NCBI GenBank assembly: GCA_025928545.1 | Contig: JAICJH010000035.1 | Span: 1-64,000 of the forward strand | Length of the DNA: 64,000 bases | DNA from: Bryobacteraceae bacterium | GTDB taxonomy: Bacteria; Acidobacteriota; Terriglobia; Bryobacterales; Bryobacteraceae | Reading direction: 5' to 3' | Notes under the pieces: generated by a model | What the model was told of the DNA's origin: nothing | The model's database searches: none | The model's input: the letters and a program-made list of their open reading frames with translations, nothing else | Translations under genes and position numbers: made by a program | In this document: positions 1 to 7,299 of the stretch, piece after piece | Numbering within the stretch: the stretch's first letter is position 1 | Layout of the letters: every line of letters begins with the position of its first letter

Positions 1-29
1 CAGACGACATGCGAAAGGAGGACAGAGAA

Positions 30-746
30 ATGTCCGGTATGAATTGCCGCGAATTTGAAAGCGAAGTCATCGAACTGGCCAGACGGACGCAGGTCGGGCC
101 CGATACTCCCGGCGCGCTGACCGCTCATCTCGATTCCTGCATCAGGTGCCGCCGCCTGCTCGATAGCCAATTGCGGCTGAGCGCGGCTGCCGGCACGTTG
201 GCTGCGAACGCCGGTTTGCTCTCGGCCCCGGCCGCTATGGAACGGGCGCTGCTTGCCGAGGTAGACCGGTCCCTGCAAGCTCGCCGCGGTTGGCAGCGGC
301 GGCGGCTGACGTACGTTGGCGCCGCTCTTGCCGCTTCCCTGGCGGTTGTGTGGTTCCTGAATGGCCGGACCCCACCCCAGCCGACGGTTGCTTCTATAGT
401 TCCGGTCCCACGCGTCTCGGCTCCGCACATCGACACAGCCACTGTTGTGTCCTCGAATGTAGACGCATCGAAGAACGTTGCCAAACCGCGCAGGGCACGA
501 AGGTCGGCGGCGAAATCTGAACCGCCCCCCGAACAGCCCTTTTTCGCAATACCCTACACGATGCCGCTCGCGCCGTATGAGCGGGCTGAGGTTGTGCATA
601 TGGATGTGCCTGTCGCCGCGCTGATTGCAGCAGGCATGCCGACAAACATGATGGACCCGGCAGCGCGGGCGCAAACGGACGTATTGTTCGGGCAGGATGG
701 CCGTGCGCGGGCGATCCGCCTGATATCGGTTTCGACGTCGAATTAA
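30..746 (+). CDS. Anti-sigma-factor-like zinc-finger membrane protein
   Basis: Probable single-pass anti-sigma protein holding an ECF sigma factor at the inner membrane. The N-terminal part has a C-x(26)-H-x3-C-x2-C zinc-finger pattern (about C6, H33, C37, C40), as in ZAS/zf-HC2 anti-sigma domains. A basic patch and a hydrophobic segment follow (about residues 92-112, VGAALAASLAVVWFL), then a Pro/Arg-rich periplasmic part of about 125 residues. The ATG at 30 is chosen because AAAGGAGG lies 8 bases upstream; an in-frame ATG at 9 has no such site. The cognate sigma gene would be just upstream, outside the window; a stop in another frame at 40-42 could be its end, overlapping this gene. The next gene starts 16 bases after the stop. 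Family assignment is good; partner and signal are inferred. Confidence 0.75.
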   Translation: MSGMNCREFESEVIELARRTQVGPDTPGALTAHLDSCIRCRRLLDSQLRLSAAAGTLAANAGLLSAPAAMERALLAEVDRSLQARRGWQRRRLTYVGAALAASLAVVWFLNGRTPPQPTVASIVPVPRVSAPHIDTATVVSSNVDASKNVAKPRRARRSAAKSEPPPEQPFFAIPYTMPLAPYERAEVVHMDVPVAALIAAGMPTNMMDPAARAQTDVLFGQDGRARAIRLISVSTSN

Positions 747-762
747 TTTAAGGAAATCAATT

Positions 763-1821
763 ATGAACAGACAGAATTGCATTGCCATCGGATTTCTCAT
801 TGGCGGCAGTACTCTTTACGGACAGAGTCCGGCCGAATACAAAGGCATGGCTTACCAGTTCGCCACCACGTCCAGTTCCGAACCGAGAGTAGTCTTCGGC
901 GACACCCTCGGCAGTCAGATCGTCACGGGTAAACCGTTTTCCGCGACCGAAGAACGGCATTCGATTCAGGTGCTCGGCGACGGCACGCACATCGAAAACT
1001 CCGAAACAAACCGGTTGTTCCGGGATGAACAGGGTCGCACCCGCATCGAACGAAAAGGCGGTAATATTTCGATCTTCGATCCGGTCGCTGGTTTCAGCGC
1101 GGAACTGAATCCCACGACTAAGACTGTTTCGAAGACCACCGTCATCGTGCGTGAAGGGCGAATTGCGGGCAAGACCACCGCGGTCTATTCTACCGGTGGA
1201 AATAAAGCCGAACTCGCGGGACGGCTGGACAAATTAAAGGAAGAAATGGAACAGGCGCAGATCAGGACGGCGGACCAGGGCCAGATTGCAAGACTGAAGG
1301 CGCAGATTGCGGATACCGAAAAGGCCCTCGGTGGAACTTCGCCGGCTACAAATTTTTATTTCACGGTGCCCGCGCCGGCCGGCCAGCCGAGTGGCGGGGG
1401 GGGATCAGTCTCTCCATTGCAGGCGGAAACTCTGAAAAAACAGGCTGCGGAAATTCAGGTCCGGGGTGGCGCAATCAGCACGTATACCTATAACGTTTCT
1501 ACAGGAGATGGTCCGGTCATCCTGCGTGTCGGCCCGGGCGATAACGGGTCTGTCGAAAGCCTGCCGACGCAAATGGTCAATGGCGCATTAGCCCAGGGTA
1601 CCCGCACCACCGAAACAATTCCGGTCGGAAAGATCGGCAACGACCGCGCTATGAGCATAGTGAACGAACGGTGGTACTCAAACGATCTCCAGATGCTTGT
1701 GAAAAGCACGAGCACGGATCCACGATTCGGTGACACGACGTATCAGATGACGGGAATCGTGCAGGCATCGCCCGATCCATCTCTCTTCCAGATCCCTGCG
1801 GATTACTCCCCGAGGAAGTAA
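763..1821 (+). CDS. Secreted protein of unknown function with a central coiled coil
   Basis: Not assignable to a function. It starts with a short signal peptide (cleavage near LYGQS, about residue 21). The N-terminal region carries Thr/Arg-rich beta-type sequence, and a helical heptad-like stretch (about residues 145-185, many Leu/Lys/Glu/Gln) suggests a coiled coil. A Gly-rich linker follows, then a C-terminal beta-type domain ending in a pattern (ERWYSNDLQMLV, DPSLFQIPADY) that I recall from other acidobacterial secreted proteins of unknown role. AAGGA sits about 8 bases before the ATG. It lies 16 bases behind the anti-sigma-like gene and is probably co-transcribed with it, so it may be part of an envelope-stress regulon. 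That role is inference. Confidence 0.7.
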   Translation: MNRQNCIAIGFLIGGSTLYGQSPAEYKGMAYQFATTSSSEPRVVFGDTLGSQIVTGKPFSATEERHSIQVLGDGTHIENSETNRLFRDEQGRTRIERKGGNISIFDPVAGFSAELNPTTKTVSKTTVIVREGRIAGKTTAVYSTGGNKAELAGRLDKLKEEMEQAQIRTADQGQIARLKAQIADTEKALGGTSPATNFYFTVPAPAGQPSGGGGSVSPLQAETLKKQAAEIQVRGGAISTYTYNVSTGDGPVILRVGPGDNGSVESLPTQMVNGALAQGTRTTETIPVGKIGNDRAMSIVNERWYSNDLQMLVKSTSTDPRFGDTTYQMTGIVQASPDPSLFQIPADYSPRK

Positions 1822-1842
1822 AATCGATTGGGGGCATTCCTC

Positions 1843-2595
1843 ATGCGCAAATTGCCGACAGTGTCCATCTTGTTACCGCTTCTTCTGCTGCCATACGGCG
1901 TCAGGGCCGCAGAACCCGCGTTTGAGGCAGCCTCCGTCAGACCGGCGGATCCCGGCGAGCCCAGCCCCGGGGATGCGGTCCGTAACATGGATAGTTCAGC
2001 GGGCCACTTTATGATGCGCAACGTGTCGCTCCGTTTCGCCCTCGAATGGGCATGGGACCTGAAGGATTACGAAATTTCCGGTCCCGAGTGGATCAAAAAC
2101 GAAAACCGCTACGATATAGTGGCCACCGCGCCCGGAGCGTCGGAAAACGATATGAGGCTGATGCTGCGTACACTGTTGACCGATCGCTTCCAGATGAAAC
2201 TGCATCGCGAAACGAGAAGCCTCGATGTGTACGCGCTGCTTCCGGGCAAAGGGCCATCCAAACTGAAAGAAGCTGCGGCGGATGAACAAACGGGTCTGGG
2301 TGCGGCGCCCAATGGTGGCGTCACGTTTACCAAACAGCCTGTCTCGCGCTTCACCTTTATGTTGACGCGCCGGATGGACCGCCCCGCTATTGACATGACA
2401 GGTCTCAAAGGCCTTTATGATTTCACGATCGATCTTTCCGGGCTGGGCTTCAACGGCAATCCCCCCGCGGACACCTCGGCGCCCTCGATCTTCACGACTG
2501 TGCAGGAAAATCTCGGGCTAAAATTACAGGCTCAAAAGGCGCCGATCGACTTGCTCATCATCGATCACGCCGAAAAAGTACCGACCGCCAACTAA
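1843..2595 (+). CDS. TIGR03435 family protein
   Basis: Member of the TIGR03435 soil-bacterial family, which is greatly expanded in Acidobacteriota and has no established function. Visible hallmarks are a signal peptide ending near VRAAEP, the opening FEAASVRPAD, the ISGPEWIKNENRYDIVAT segment, then LMLRTLLTDRFQMKLHRET and a C-terminal TGLKGLYDFTIDL motif. Length (250 aa) fits the family. The ATG at 1843 gives a clean signal peptide; a TTG at 1828 in the same frame is possible and has GAGGAA upstream. It follows the coiled-coil protein by about 20 bases and is likely the third gene of the same transcript. Family identity is confident, role unknown. Confidence 0.85.
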   Translation: MRKLPTVSILLPLLLLPYGVRAAEPAFEAASVRPADPGEPSPGDAVRNMDSSAGHFMMRNVSLRFALEWAWDLKDYEISGPEWIKNENRYDIVATAPGASENDMRLMLRTLLTDRFQMKLHRETRSLDVYALLPGKGPSKLKEAAADEQTGLGAAPNGGVTFTKQPVSRFTFMLTRRMDRPAIDMTGLKGLYDFTIDLSGLGFNGNPPADTSAPSIFTTVQENLGLKLQAQKAPIDLLIIDHAEKVPTAN

Positions 2596-2650
2596 ACACG
2601 ATTTTCAGCAGCTTGCGGGTTCATTGGGAAAGCAAGACCCAGGGACCTGC

Positions 2651-3421
2651 TCAAATCAAACATTCCGGCGATTTCACTCCCGCCGCCTGCAATACTCCGG
2701 CCATTTTTTCGAGCGCCGCCTTATGAATCTGCGACACGCGGCTTTCATTCACCCCCATGGCATCTCCAATCTCCCGCATCGTTCTTCCGCCGTTGTAATA
2801 GAGGCGGATCACCTGCTGATGCCGGGGCGGAAGTGCGCTCATCGCACTCCCCAACATCGTTTGCAACTGCCGCTGGCCAGTCATCACAGCCGGGTTGGAA
2901 TCCGGCGAGGCAGGGAACTCCGGCGCCGGCCCTTCTTTGTTGTCCACCACTCGCGACGATGCGGAAAGAAACCCGACCATTCTCAGTTCGAGCGCCACCT
3001 GCCTCCAGCGTTCCACGTCCATCCCCATTTTTTCCGCAATCTCGGCCTCCGTCGGCTGGCGATGCAGGGCAGCCGAAAGCTCGCGCGTCACTTCGTCGAG
3101 TTTCTTATGCCGCCGCCGCAGGTCGCGTGAAGCCCAGTCCTGCTCCCGCAGGCTGTCGAGGATCGCCCCTTTGATGCGGTGTTTGGCATAGCCGCGAAAC
3201 ACAACCTGTTTGGTGTCGTCGAACTTGTGCGCGGCATCGAACAGCCCGAGTATGCCGGCGTGCACCAGATCATCCAGCTCTACGTGCATCGGCAAACTCT
3301 CATAAACCCGAACGGCAATCGCGCGCACCAGCGGCAGATGTTCGAGCACCAGTTGATCGCGGCGCGAAGTATCCTGATCGGATGGAATGGTTTGCCGTAA
3401 TGCGAGGGCGGGAGTAGACAT
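2651..3421 (-). CDS. FliA/WhiG-type RNA polymerase sigma factor
   Basis: Group 3 sigma-70 factor of 256 aa. Region 2 (about residues 25-105) contains LVHAGILGLFDAAHKFD and the -10 recognition helix ending FRGYAKHRIKGAILDSLRE. Region 3 follows with PTEAEIAEKMGMD, and region 4 contains LPPRHQQVIRLYYNGG and a helix-turn-helix (REIGDAMGVNESRVSQIHKAA). This order and length match FliA/WhiG factors rather than ECF factors, which lack region 3. No flagellar or chemotaxis genes lie nearby, so a motility role cannot be claimed; in non-motile bacteria this family also serves stress and development. It is divergent from the sulfite-oxidase-like gene, and the 190-base gap holds paired inverted repeats. 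The gene end converges on the TIGR03435 gene. Confidence 0.88.
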   Translation of the reverse strand: MSTPALALRQTIPSDQDTSRRDQLVLEHLPLVRAIAVRVYESLPMHVELDDLVHAGILGLFDAAHKFDDTKQVVFRGYAKHRIKGAILDSLREQDWASRDLRRRHKKLDEVTRELSAALHRQPTEAEIAEKMGMDVERWRQVALELRMVGFLSASSRVVDNKEGPAPEFPASPDSNPAVMTGQRQLQTMLGSAMSALPPRHQQVIRLYYNGGRTMREIGDAMGVNESRVSQIHKAALEKMAGVLQAAGVKSPECLI

Positions 3422-3517
3422 ATCTTTGGTCGGGTAATATGCAGACCTCTCGCCAACTCATTTTTATTTCTAACTACCTGTAAAGAAATGGAATCGATCC
3501 GCCACCGCGACAGAAGT

Positions 3518-3545
3518 GTTTCGAAACGGAGTTTCGATTTGAAAC
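3518..3545. promoter_or_regulatory. Paired inverted repeats in a divergent intergenic region
   Basis: The 191-base gap between the sigma factor and the sulfite-oxidase-like gene contains GTTTCGAAAC at 3518-3527, a perfect palindrome. It is followed by GTTTCGATTTGAAAC at 3531-3545, a second GTTTC/GAAAC inverted repeat with a 5-base spacer. The starts of the two sites are 13 bases apart. The arrangement suggests an operator for one or both divergent genes, but no regulator can be named and chance is not excluded. Confidence 0.35.
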
Positions 3546-3612
3546 AGCCTCTCCCAAGTCTGAGAGTCAGTTTCTAATCGGCACAAATCTTCGCCAACGT
3601 TAGACTGGTCGA

Positions 3613-4956
3613 ATGACATTCAGTCGACGCCGTCTTCTGGTTGCAGGTACTGCCGGCTGGCTCGCCCGTCCCGCATTCACCGCCGATCAAAAGGCATCTC
3701 CGATAACCCTCTCCCCACGTCCCGCGGATATAGAGATGCCGGTGGAGTTTCTCATCGACGAAATAACGCCAACGTCCGGCTTTTTTGTTCGCTGCCACAC
3801 TTACACGCCGCAAGTGAAATTGGCCGAATGGAAGCTGACTGTCGACGGTCTGGTGGGAAAGCCCCTGACCCTGACCATGGCGGATTTGAAGAAGCTGCCT
3901 CGCACCGAACTGGTGAGTGTCCTCGAGTGCGCCGGCAATGGCCGCAGCTTTTACGAACCGCATTTGCCAGGCGCGCAGTGGAAATTCGGCGGCGTGGGCA
4001 ATGCCCGCTGGGCCGGCGTGCGGCTGCGCGACGTCCTTCAGTTGGCTGGCCTTAAACCGGGGGCCACGCAGTTGCTACTGGACGGGGCCGATGTCCCTCT
4101 CGGCAAAATGCCGGATTTTCAGCGCACCATCGAAGTGGCCAAAGCACAGCATCCGGATACGCTGCTGGCATGGGAGATGAACGGGCAGCCGCTGACTCCG
4201 GAACACGGCTTTCCGTTGCGTGTGGTCGCGCCGGGCTGGGCCGGCGATTCCTGGGTGAAGTGGTTGCAGCACATCGAGGTGCTGGATCACGACTTCGACG
4301 GCTTCTGGATGAAGACCGCATACCGCCATCCGTCGCATCCGGTCGCGCCTGGAGCCGCCGTGGACGCCAAAGACATGATCCCGGTCACGGATCTCAACGT
4401 GAAATCGGTAATCGCCTCACCCGGCGATTGGGTCAAGCCGGGCCTTGTATCCGTACAGGGAGTCGCGTGGTCGAACGGCTCACCGGTCGCGAAGGTGGAA
4501 ATATCGGATGATGCCGGGAAAACCTGGCAGTCGGCAAAACTGGGCGGCGGAGGCACGAAATACGGTTTTCGCCGATGGGCTTGTTCCTGGAAGGCCGCGG
4601 AAGGGCAACACGCGCTGATTGCGCGCGCAACAGATGCCGCCGGGCGCACCCAGCCGATGCAGGAAGACTGGAATCCATCCGGCTATCTGTGGAATGTGGC
4701 GCAGCCCCGGAACGTTCTGGTTTCCGCCGTGAAGCCTGCGACCGCAATCGCGGCCGATTCCGCCGGCGTCGCCGTGCCCGAAGCCTACAAAGCGGCCTGC
4801 ATGACTTGCCACGACGATCACATGATGCGCATGCAGCATCTGACTCGCGCACAGTGGGAGCGTGAGATGGATAAGATGACGGGCTGGGGCGCCGAGGTAA
4901 AGGCGGCCGATCGAACCGCCATTGTCGACTATCTGGCCTCGCAGTTCAAACCGTAG
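3613..4956 (+). CDS. Tat-exported sulfite-oxidase-like molybdopterin enzyme with C-terminal heme c motif
   Basis: Periplasmic molybdenum oxidoreductase of the sulfite oxidase/SoxC family fused to a small cytochrome c-like tail. A twin-arginine signal (FSRRRLLVAG) precedes the oxidoreductase domain (about residues 45-235), where C106 in LECAGNGR is the expected molybdenum-ligating cysteine. The Ig-like Mo-co dimerisation domain covers about 255-375 (VKVEISDDAGKTW-type strand, then a DWNPSGYLWN ending). Residues 396-400 are CMTCH, one CxxCH heme-attachment site, followed by several Met residues that could give the axial ligand. Such a fusion would pass electrons from sulfite (or another oxyanion or S-oxide) to a periplasmic acceptor. 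No separate cytochrome gene (SorB-like) is adjacent, in keeping with the fusion. Substrate is inferred. Confidence 0.85.
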   Translation: MTFSRRRLLVAGTAGWLARPAFTADQKASPITLSPRPADIEMPVEFLIDEITPTSGFFVRCHTYTPQVKLAEWKLTVDGLVGKPLTLTMADLKKLPRTELVSVLECAGNGRSFYEPHLPGAQWKFGGVGNARWAGVRLRDVLQLAGLKPGATQLLLDGADVPLGKMPDFQRTIEVAKAQHPDTLLAWEMNGQPLTPEHGFPLRVVAPGWAGDSWVKWLQHIEVLDHDFDGFWMKTAYRHPSHPVAPGAAVDAKDMIPVTDLNVKSVIASPGDWVKPGLVSVQGVAWSNGSPVAKVEISDDAGKTWQSAKLGGGGTKYGFRRWACSWKAAEGQHALIARATDAAGRTQPMQEDWNPSGYLWNVAQPRNVLVSAVKPATAIAADSAGVAVPEAYKAACMTCHDDHMMRMQHLTRAQWEREMDKMTGWGAEVKAADRTAIVDYLASQFKP

Positions 4957-4985
4957 GCGCGCGTATCTGCTGGCGCCTCCAACAA

Positions 4986-5141
4986 CTACTCTTCGGGTTT
5001 GAAGTGCCACAGGAGCGTTCGTACCAGCAATATCGCGAACAATGCAAGAACAACCCGCAGCGGCAATCCACTGAGCGTAAAGAACGCGGCTGCTCCCAAT
5101 GCGGCATAAGCAATCAGCGCCTGCAAAAGCCGCTTGTTCAT
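4986..5141 (-). CDS. Small two-helix membrane protein (51 aa)
   Basis: Short gene found by reading the strand directly. The predicted product begins MNKRLLQALIAYAALGAAAF and ends RTLLWHFKPEE. It has two hydrophobic segments (about residues 7-23 and 28-44) joined by a short SGLPLR turn, so it is probably a small inner-membrane hairpin. Its ATG lies one base after the TAA of the M28 peptidase gene (TAACATG), which argues for translational coupling. There is no strong Shine-Dalgarno sequence of its own. Function unknown; no family recognised. Confidence 0.65.
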   Translation of the reverse strand: MNKRLLQALIAYAALGAAAFFTLSGLPLRVVLALFAILLVRTLLWHFKPEE

Positions 5142-5142
5142 G

Positions 5143-6522
5143 TTATTTTGGCCAGTCCGCCAGCACGTAGCTCATCACCGCCATGGTCGCAACGCACTGA
5201 CGGAACTCCTCGGGCACAATCTTGTCGAAAGTATCGGCCTGAGTATGGTGATAATCCCAATACTTCGTCATTACCGTACGTAGCCCGAACGCGGGAACGC
5301 CGGCATTCATCAGGGGCGCGATATCGGTCTCGCCTTTGCCCTCCGTGACGCTGTCGGCTTCGATCCGTTTGAGCAGAGATCCGATCGCGACCGCCTTGTT
5401 GCGTATCCCGGCGGCGTCCCTACCCGGACCGGAGCCGGCAAACAAATCGAAACCAACCGGTTTCTCCGCGCCTCCGTCCATTTCAATCGCGGCGATGTGC
5501 TTCGCTACCTGATCGCCCGCCCACGCTTTATAGGCCGCGCCGCCGCGGGCGCCGTTCTCCTCGTTTACCCAAAACACGACGCGAACCGTGCGCGCCGGGT
5601 GCAGGCCCAGTTGTTTCATCAGCGCGGCCGCGCCCAGCGCAGCCATCACCCCGCCGCCATCGTCGTGAGCGCCCTGACCGACATCCCACGAATCCAGATG
5701 ACCGCCGATCACAACAACTTCGTCAGGATACTTGCTGCCGGTAATTTCACCCATCACATCGGCGGAATCGGCCTCGGCTTGGAAATGCGCCTGCATTTCC
5801 AGATGCACCTTCACCGGCACACCGGAAGCAGTGAGCCTGTGAATCCAGATTGCATCCTCTACCGAAATCGCAGCGCCCGGTATTTTCGGATCGGTGGCGC
5901 CGTAAGATAGCGAGCCGGTATGCGGATCGCGCAGACTGCGGGGCGTCACGGAGCGAACCAGGACCGCCACAGCCCCCAGATGGGCGGCTCGCGAAGCCCC
6001 GCTCGAGCGGTATAACACCGTCTCGGAATAAGTCGTAAACGGAACGTCGTAGAGAACGATCTTGCCTTCGAGTTTGGCGCGGCCCAGTTGTTCCAGTTCG
6101 TTGAAACTGGACACCGTCACCACCTCGGCCGTGATTCCGCCCGCAGCGGTGGCGCTGCTGTTTCCCAGACCCAGCATGAACAGGGGCTTGTGCGCAGGTT
6201 CGAGCATTTCTGCCGACTCCGCGCCACGCACCCAATGCGGAACCTTAACCGGAATCGTGCGAACGTTACTGAGGCCGGCCCGCGTCATTTCAGCCGCGGA
6301 CCATTTGACGGCCTCCTCCAGCGCGGGAGAACCACTCAGCCGGTTGCCAATCCTGTAACAGAGGTATTCCAGACGATTCAGCGCCGTGTCGTCTTTCATT
6401 GCCGCGTCGATCAGTTTATTGGCGTCTCCGGTATATCGAGCCGCCACGGTGGCCATGTTGCCGGTCTGTGCACCGGCAACCATGAGAATGGCGACTGACA
6501 GCAACGCGGATCGGAGCAGCAT
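5143..6522 (-). CDS. Secreted M28-family zinc peptidase with PA insert
   Basis: Exported aminopeptidase- or carboxypeptidase-like enzyme of 459 aa. A signal peptide (cleavage near VAGAQ) is followed by an N-terminal segment and a protease-associated region (about residues 125-245). The M28 catalytic domain then shows GGHLDSWDVGQGAHDDGGG (first zinc His and bridging Asp), VVFWVNEENG (general-base and zinc Glu pair), EMDGG (zinc Asp) and a late HHTQAD (zinc His). All expected metal ligands are present, so it should be active, hydrolysing peptides in the periplasm or outside the cell. A 51-residue membrane protein follows one base downstream. The DUF4097-like gene upstream is on the same strand. 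Confidence 0.9.
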   Translation of the reverse strand: MLLRSALLSVAILMVAGAQTGNMATVAARYTGDANKLIDAAMKDDTALNRLEYLCYRIGNRLSGSPALEEAVKWSAAEMTRAGLSNVRTIPVKVPHWVRGAESAEMLEPAHKPLFMLGLGNSSATAAGGITAEVVTVSSFNELEQLGRAKLEGKIVLYDVPFTTYSETVLYRSSGASRAAHLGAVAVLVRSVTPRSLRDPHTGSLSYGATDPKIPGAAISVEDAIWIHRLTASGVPVKVHLEMQAHFQAEADSADVMGEITGSKYPDEVVVIGGHLDSWDVGQGAHDDGGGVMAALGAAALMKQLGLHPARTVRVVFWVNEENGARGGAAYKAWAGDQVAKHIAAIEMDGGAEKPVGFDLFAGSGPGRDAAGIRNKAVAIGSLLKRIEADSVTEGKGETDIAPLMNAGVPAFGLRTVMTKYWDYHHTQADTFDKIVPEEFRQCVATMAVMSYVLADWPK

Positions 6523-6545
6523 TGCTCCATCCTAGCGAATGAAGC

Positions 6546-7271
6546 TTATTTTGCAGCGACTACAGCCGGAGCCAGCGACTCTGCCGGCAATTCCTTAATG
6601 GTGATTCCGCCGAACCCCATCCTCAGCCGCAACTGATGTCCCGATGCCGCATCGCCCGCGGTGAATGCTTCACCGCTGAGATGCTTTCGAGGCCGCGCGC
6701 CCGCCAGGTCGGACGTGACGACGCCTGCCTTTGTGTGGGCATCGATGGAATATGCCGCCAGATTCGGCAGCATGAGAACGATATCTCCTCGTCTGTTATC
6801 GGCTTCCACGCTGCCTGCGACCCCGGTGACCGAAACGTAGCCCGACGCATGGCTGACAATCACATGAGAGTTGCGGGGCACGTGGAGACGGTATTCCACA
6901 ACCGGATCGCGCCCGAATCCCACCGCATGGGTAAAACGGTTATAGATTCTGGTGCGACTAGTAGTGACAGCTATTTCAGTATCGGAGCGTTTTTCCGTCA
7001 CGACCTTAACGCTGTTCAAGCCGGCGTCGCGTTCGGAGGGTTTCGGATCGAAGCCCATCGACTTGACAACTGTTATTTCGACGCTCGGTTGATCCCACGC
7101 TTCCACGGAGAGATACCCCGAGGCGTCGTTGATGCGGACCGTGCCTCCAGGCGCGAAAGTGATGTTCTCGGTGTGTGTGGAATCCGCCGGTTGAATGCCG
7201 GCCGTATCCGCCGTCAGGGTTCCGATGGAAAGGGCAAAGACGGCAGTCAACAACGCAGTTCGCATTCTCAT
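6546..7271 (-). CDS. Secreted DUF4097-like adhesin-type beta protein
   Basis: Secreted or periplasmic beta-rich protein of 241 aa. A signal peptide (MRMRTALLTAVFALSIGTLTA) precedes repeating short strands such as GGTVRINDASGYLSVEAWD, IVSHASGYVSVTGVAGSVE and GDIVLMLP, the pattern of DUF4097/putative auto-transporter adhesin head proteins. There are no catalytic motifs. It ends 23 bases before the M28 peptidase start on the same strand and may be co-transcribed. The role is unknown; the family is often found with anti-sigma or envelope genes, but nothing here fixes a function. Confidence 0.6.
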   Translation of the reverse strand: MRMRTALLTAVFALSIGTLTADTAGIQPADSTHTENITFAPGGTVRINDASGYLSVEAWDQPSVEITVVKSMGFDPKPSERDAGLNSVKVVTEKRSDTEIAVTTSRTRIYNRFTHAVGFGRDPVVEYRLHVPRNSHVIVSHASGYVSVTGVAGSVEADNRRGDIVLMLPNLAAYSIDAHTKAGVVTSDLAGARPRKHLSGEAFTAGDAASGHQLRLRMGFGGITIKELPAESLAPAVVAAK

Positions 7272-7299
7272 GATGTCTCCAGATTACGACGACTGCCGA

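Noticed and set aside
2624..3130. Plus-strand frame opposite the sigma factor
   Set aside because: His/Arg-rich shadow translation; the minus strand carries a complete sigma factor.
2651..3421. Reading the FliA-type factor as part of a flagellar locus
   Set aside because: No flagellar, motility or chemotaxis gene in the window; only the sigma family can be supported.
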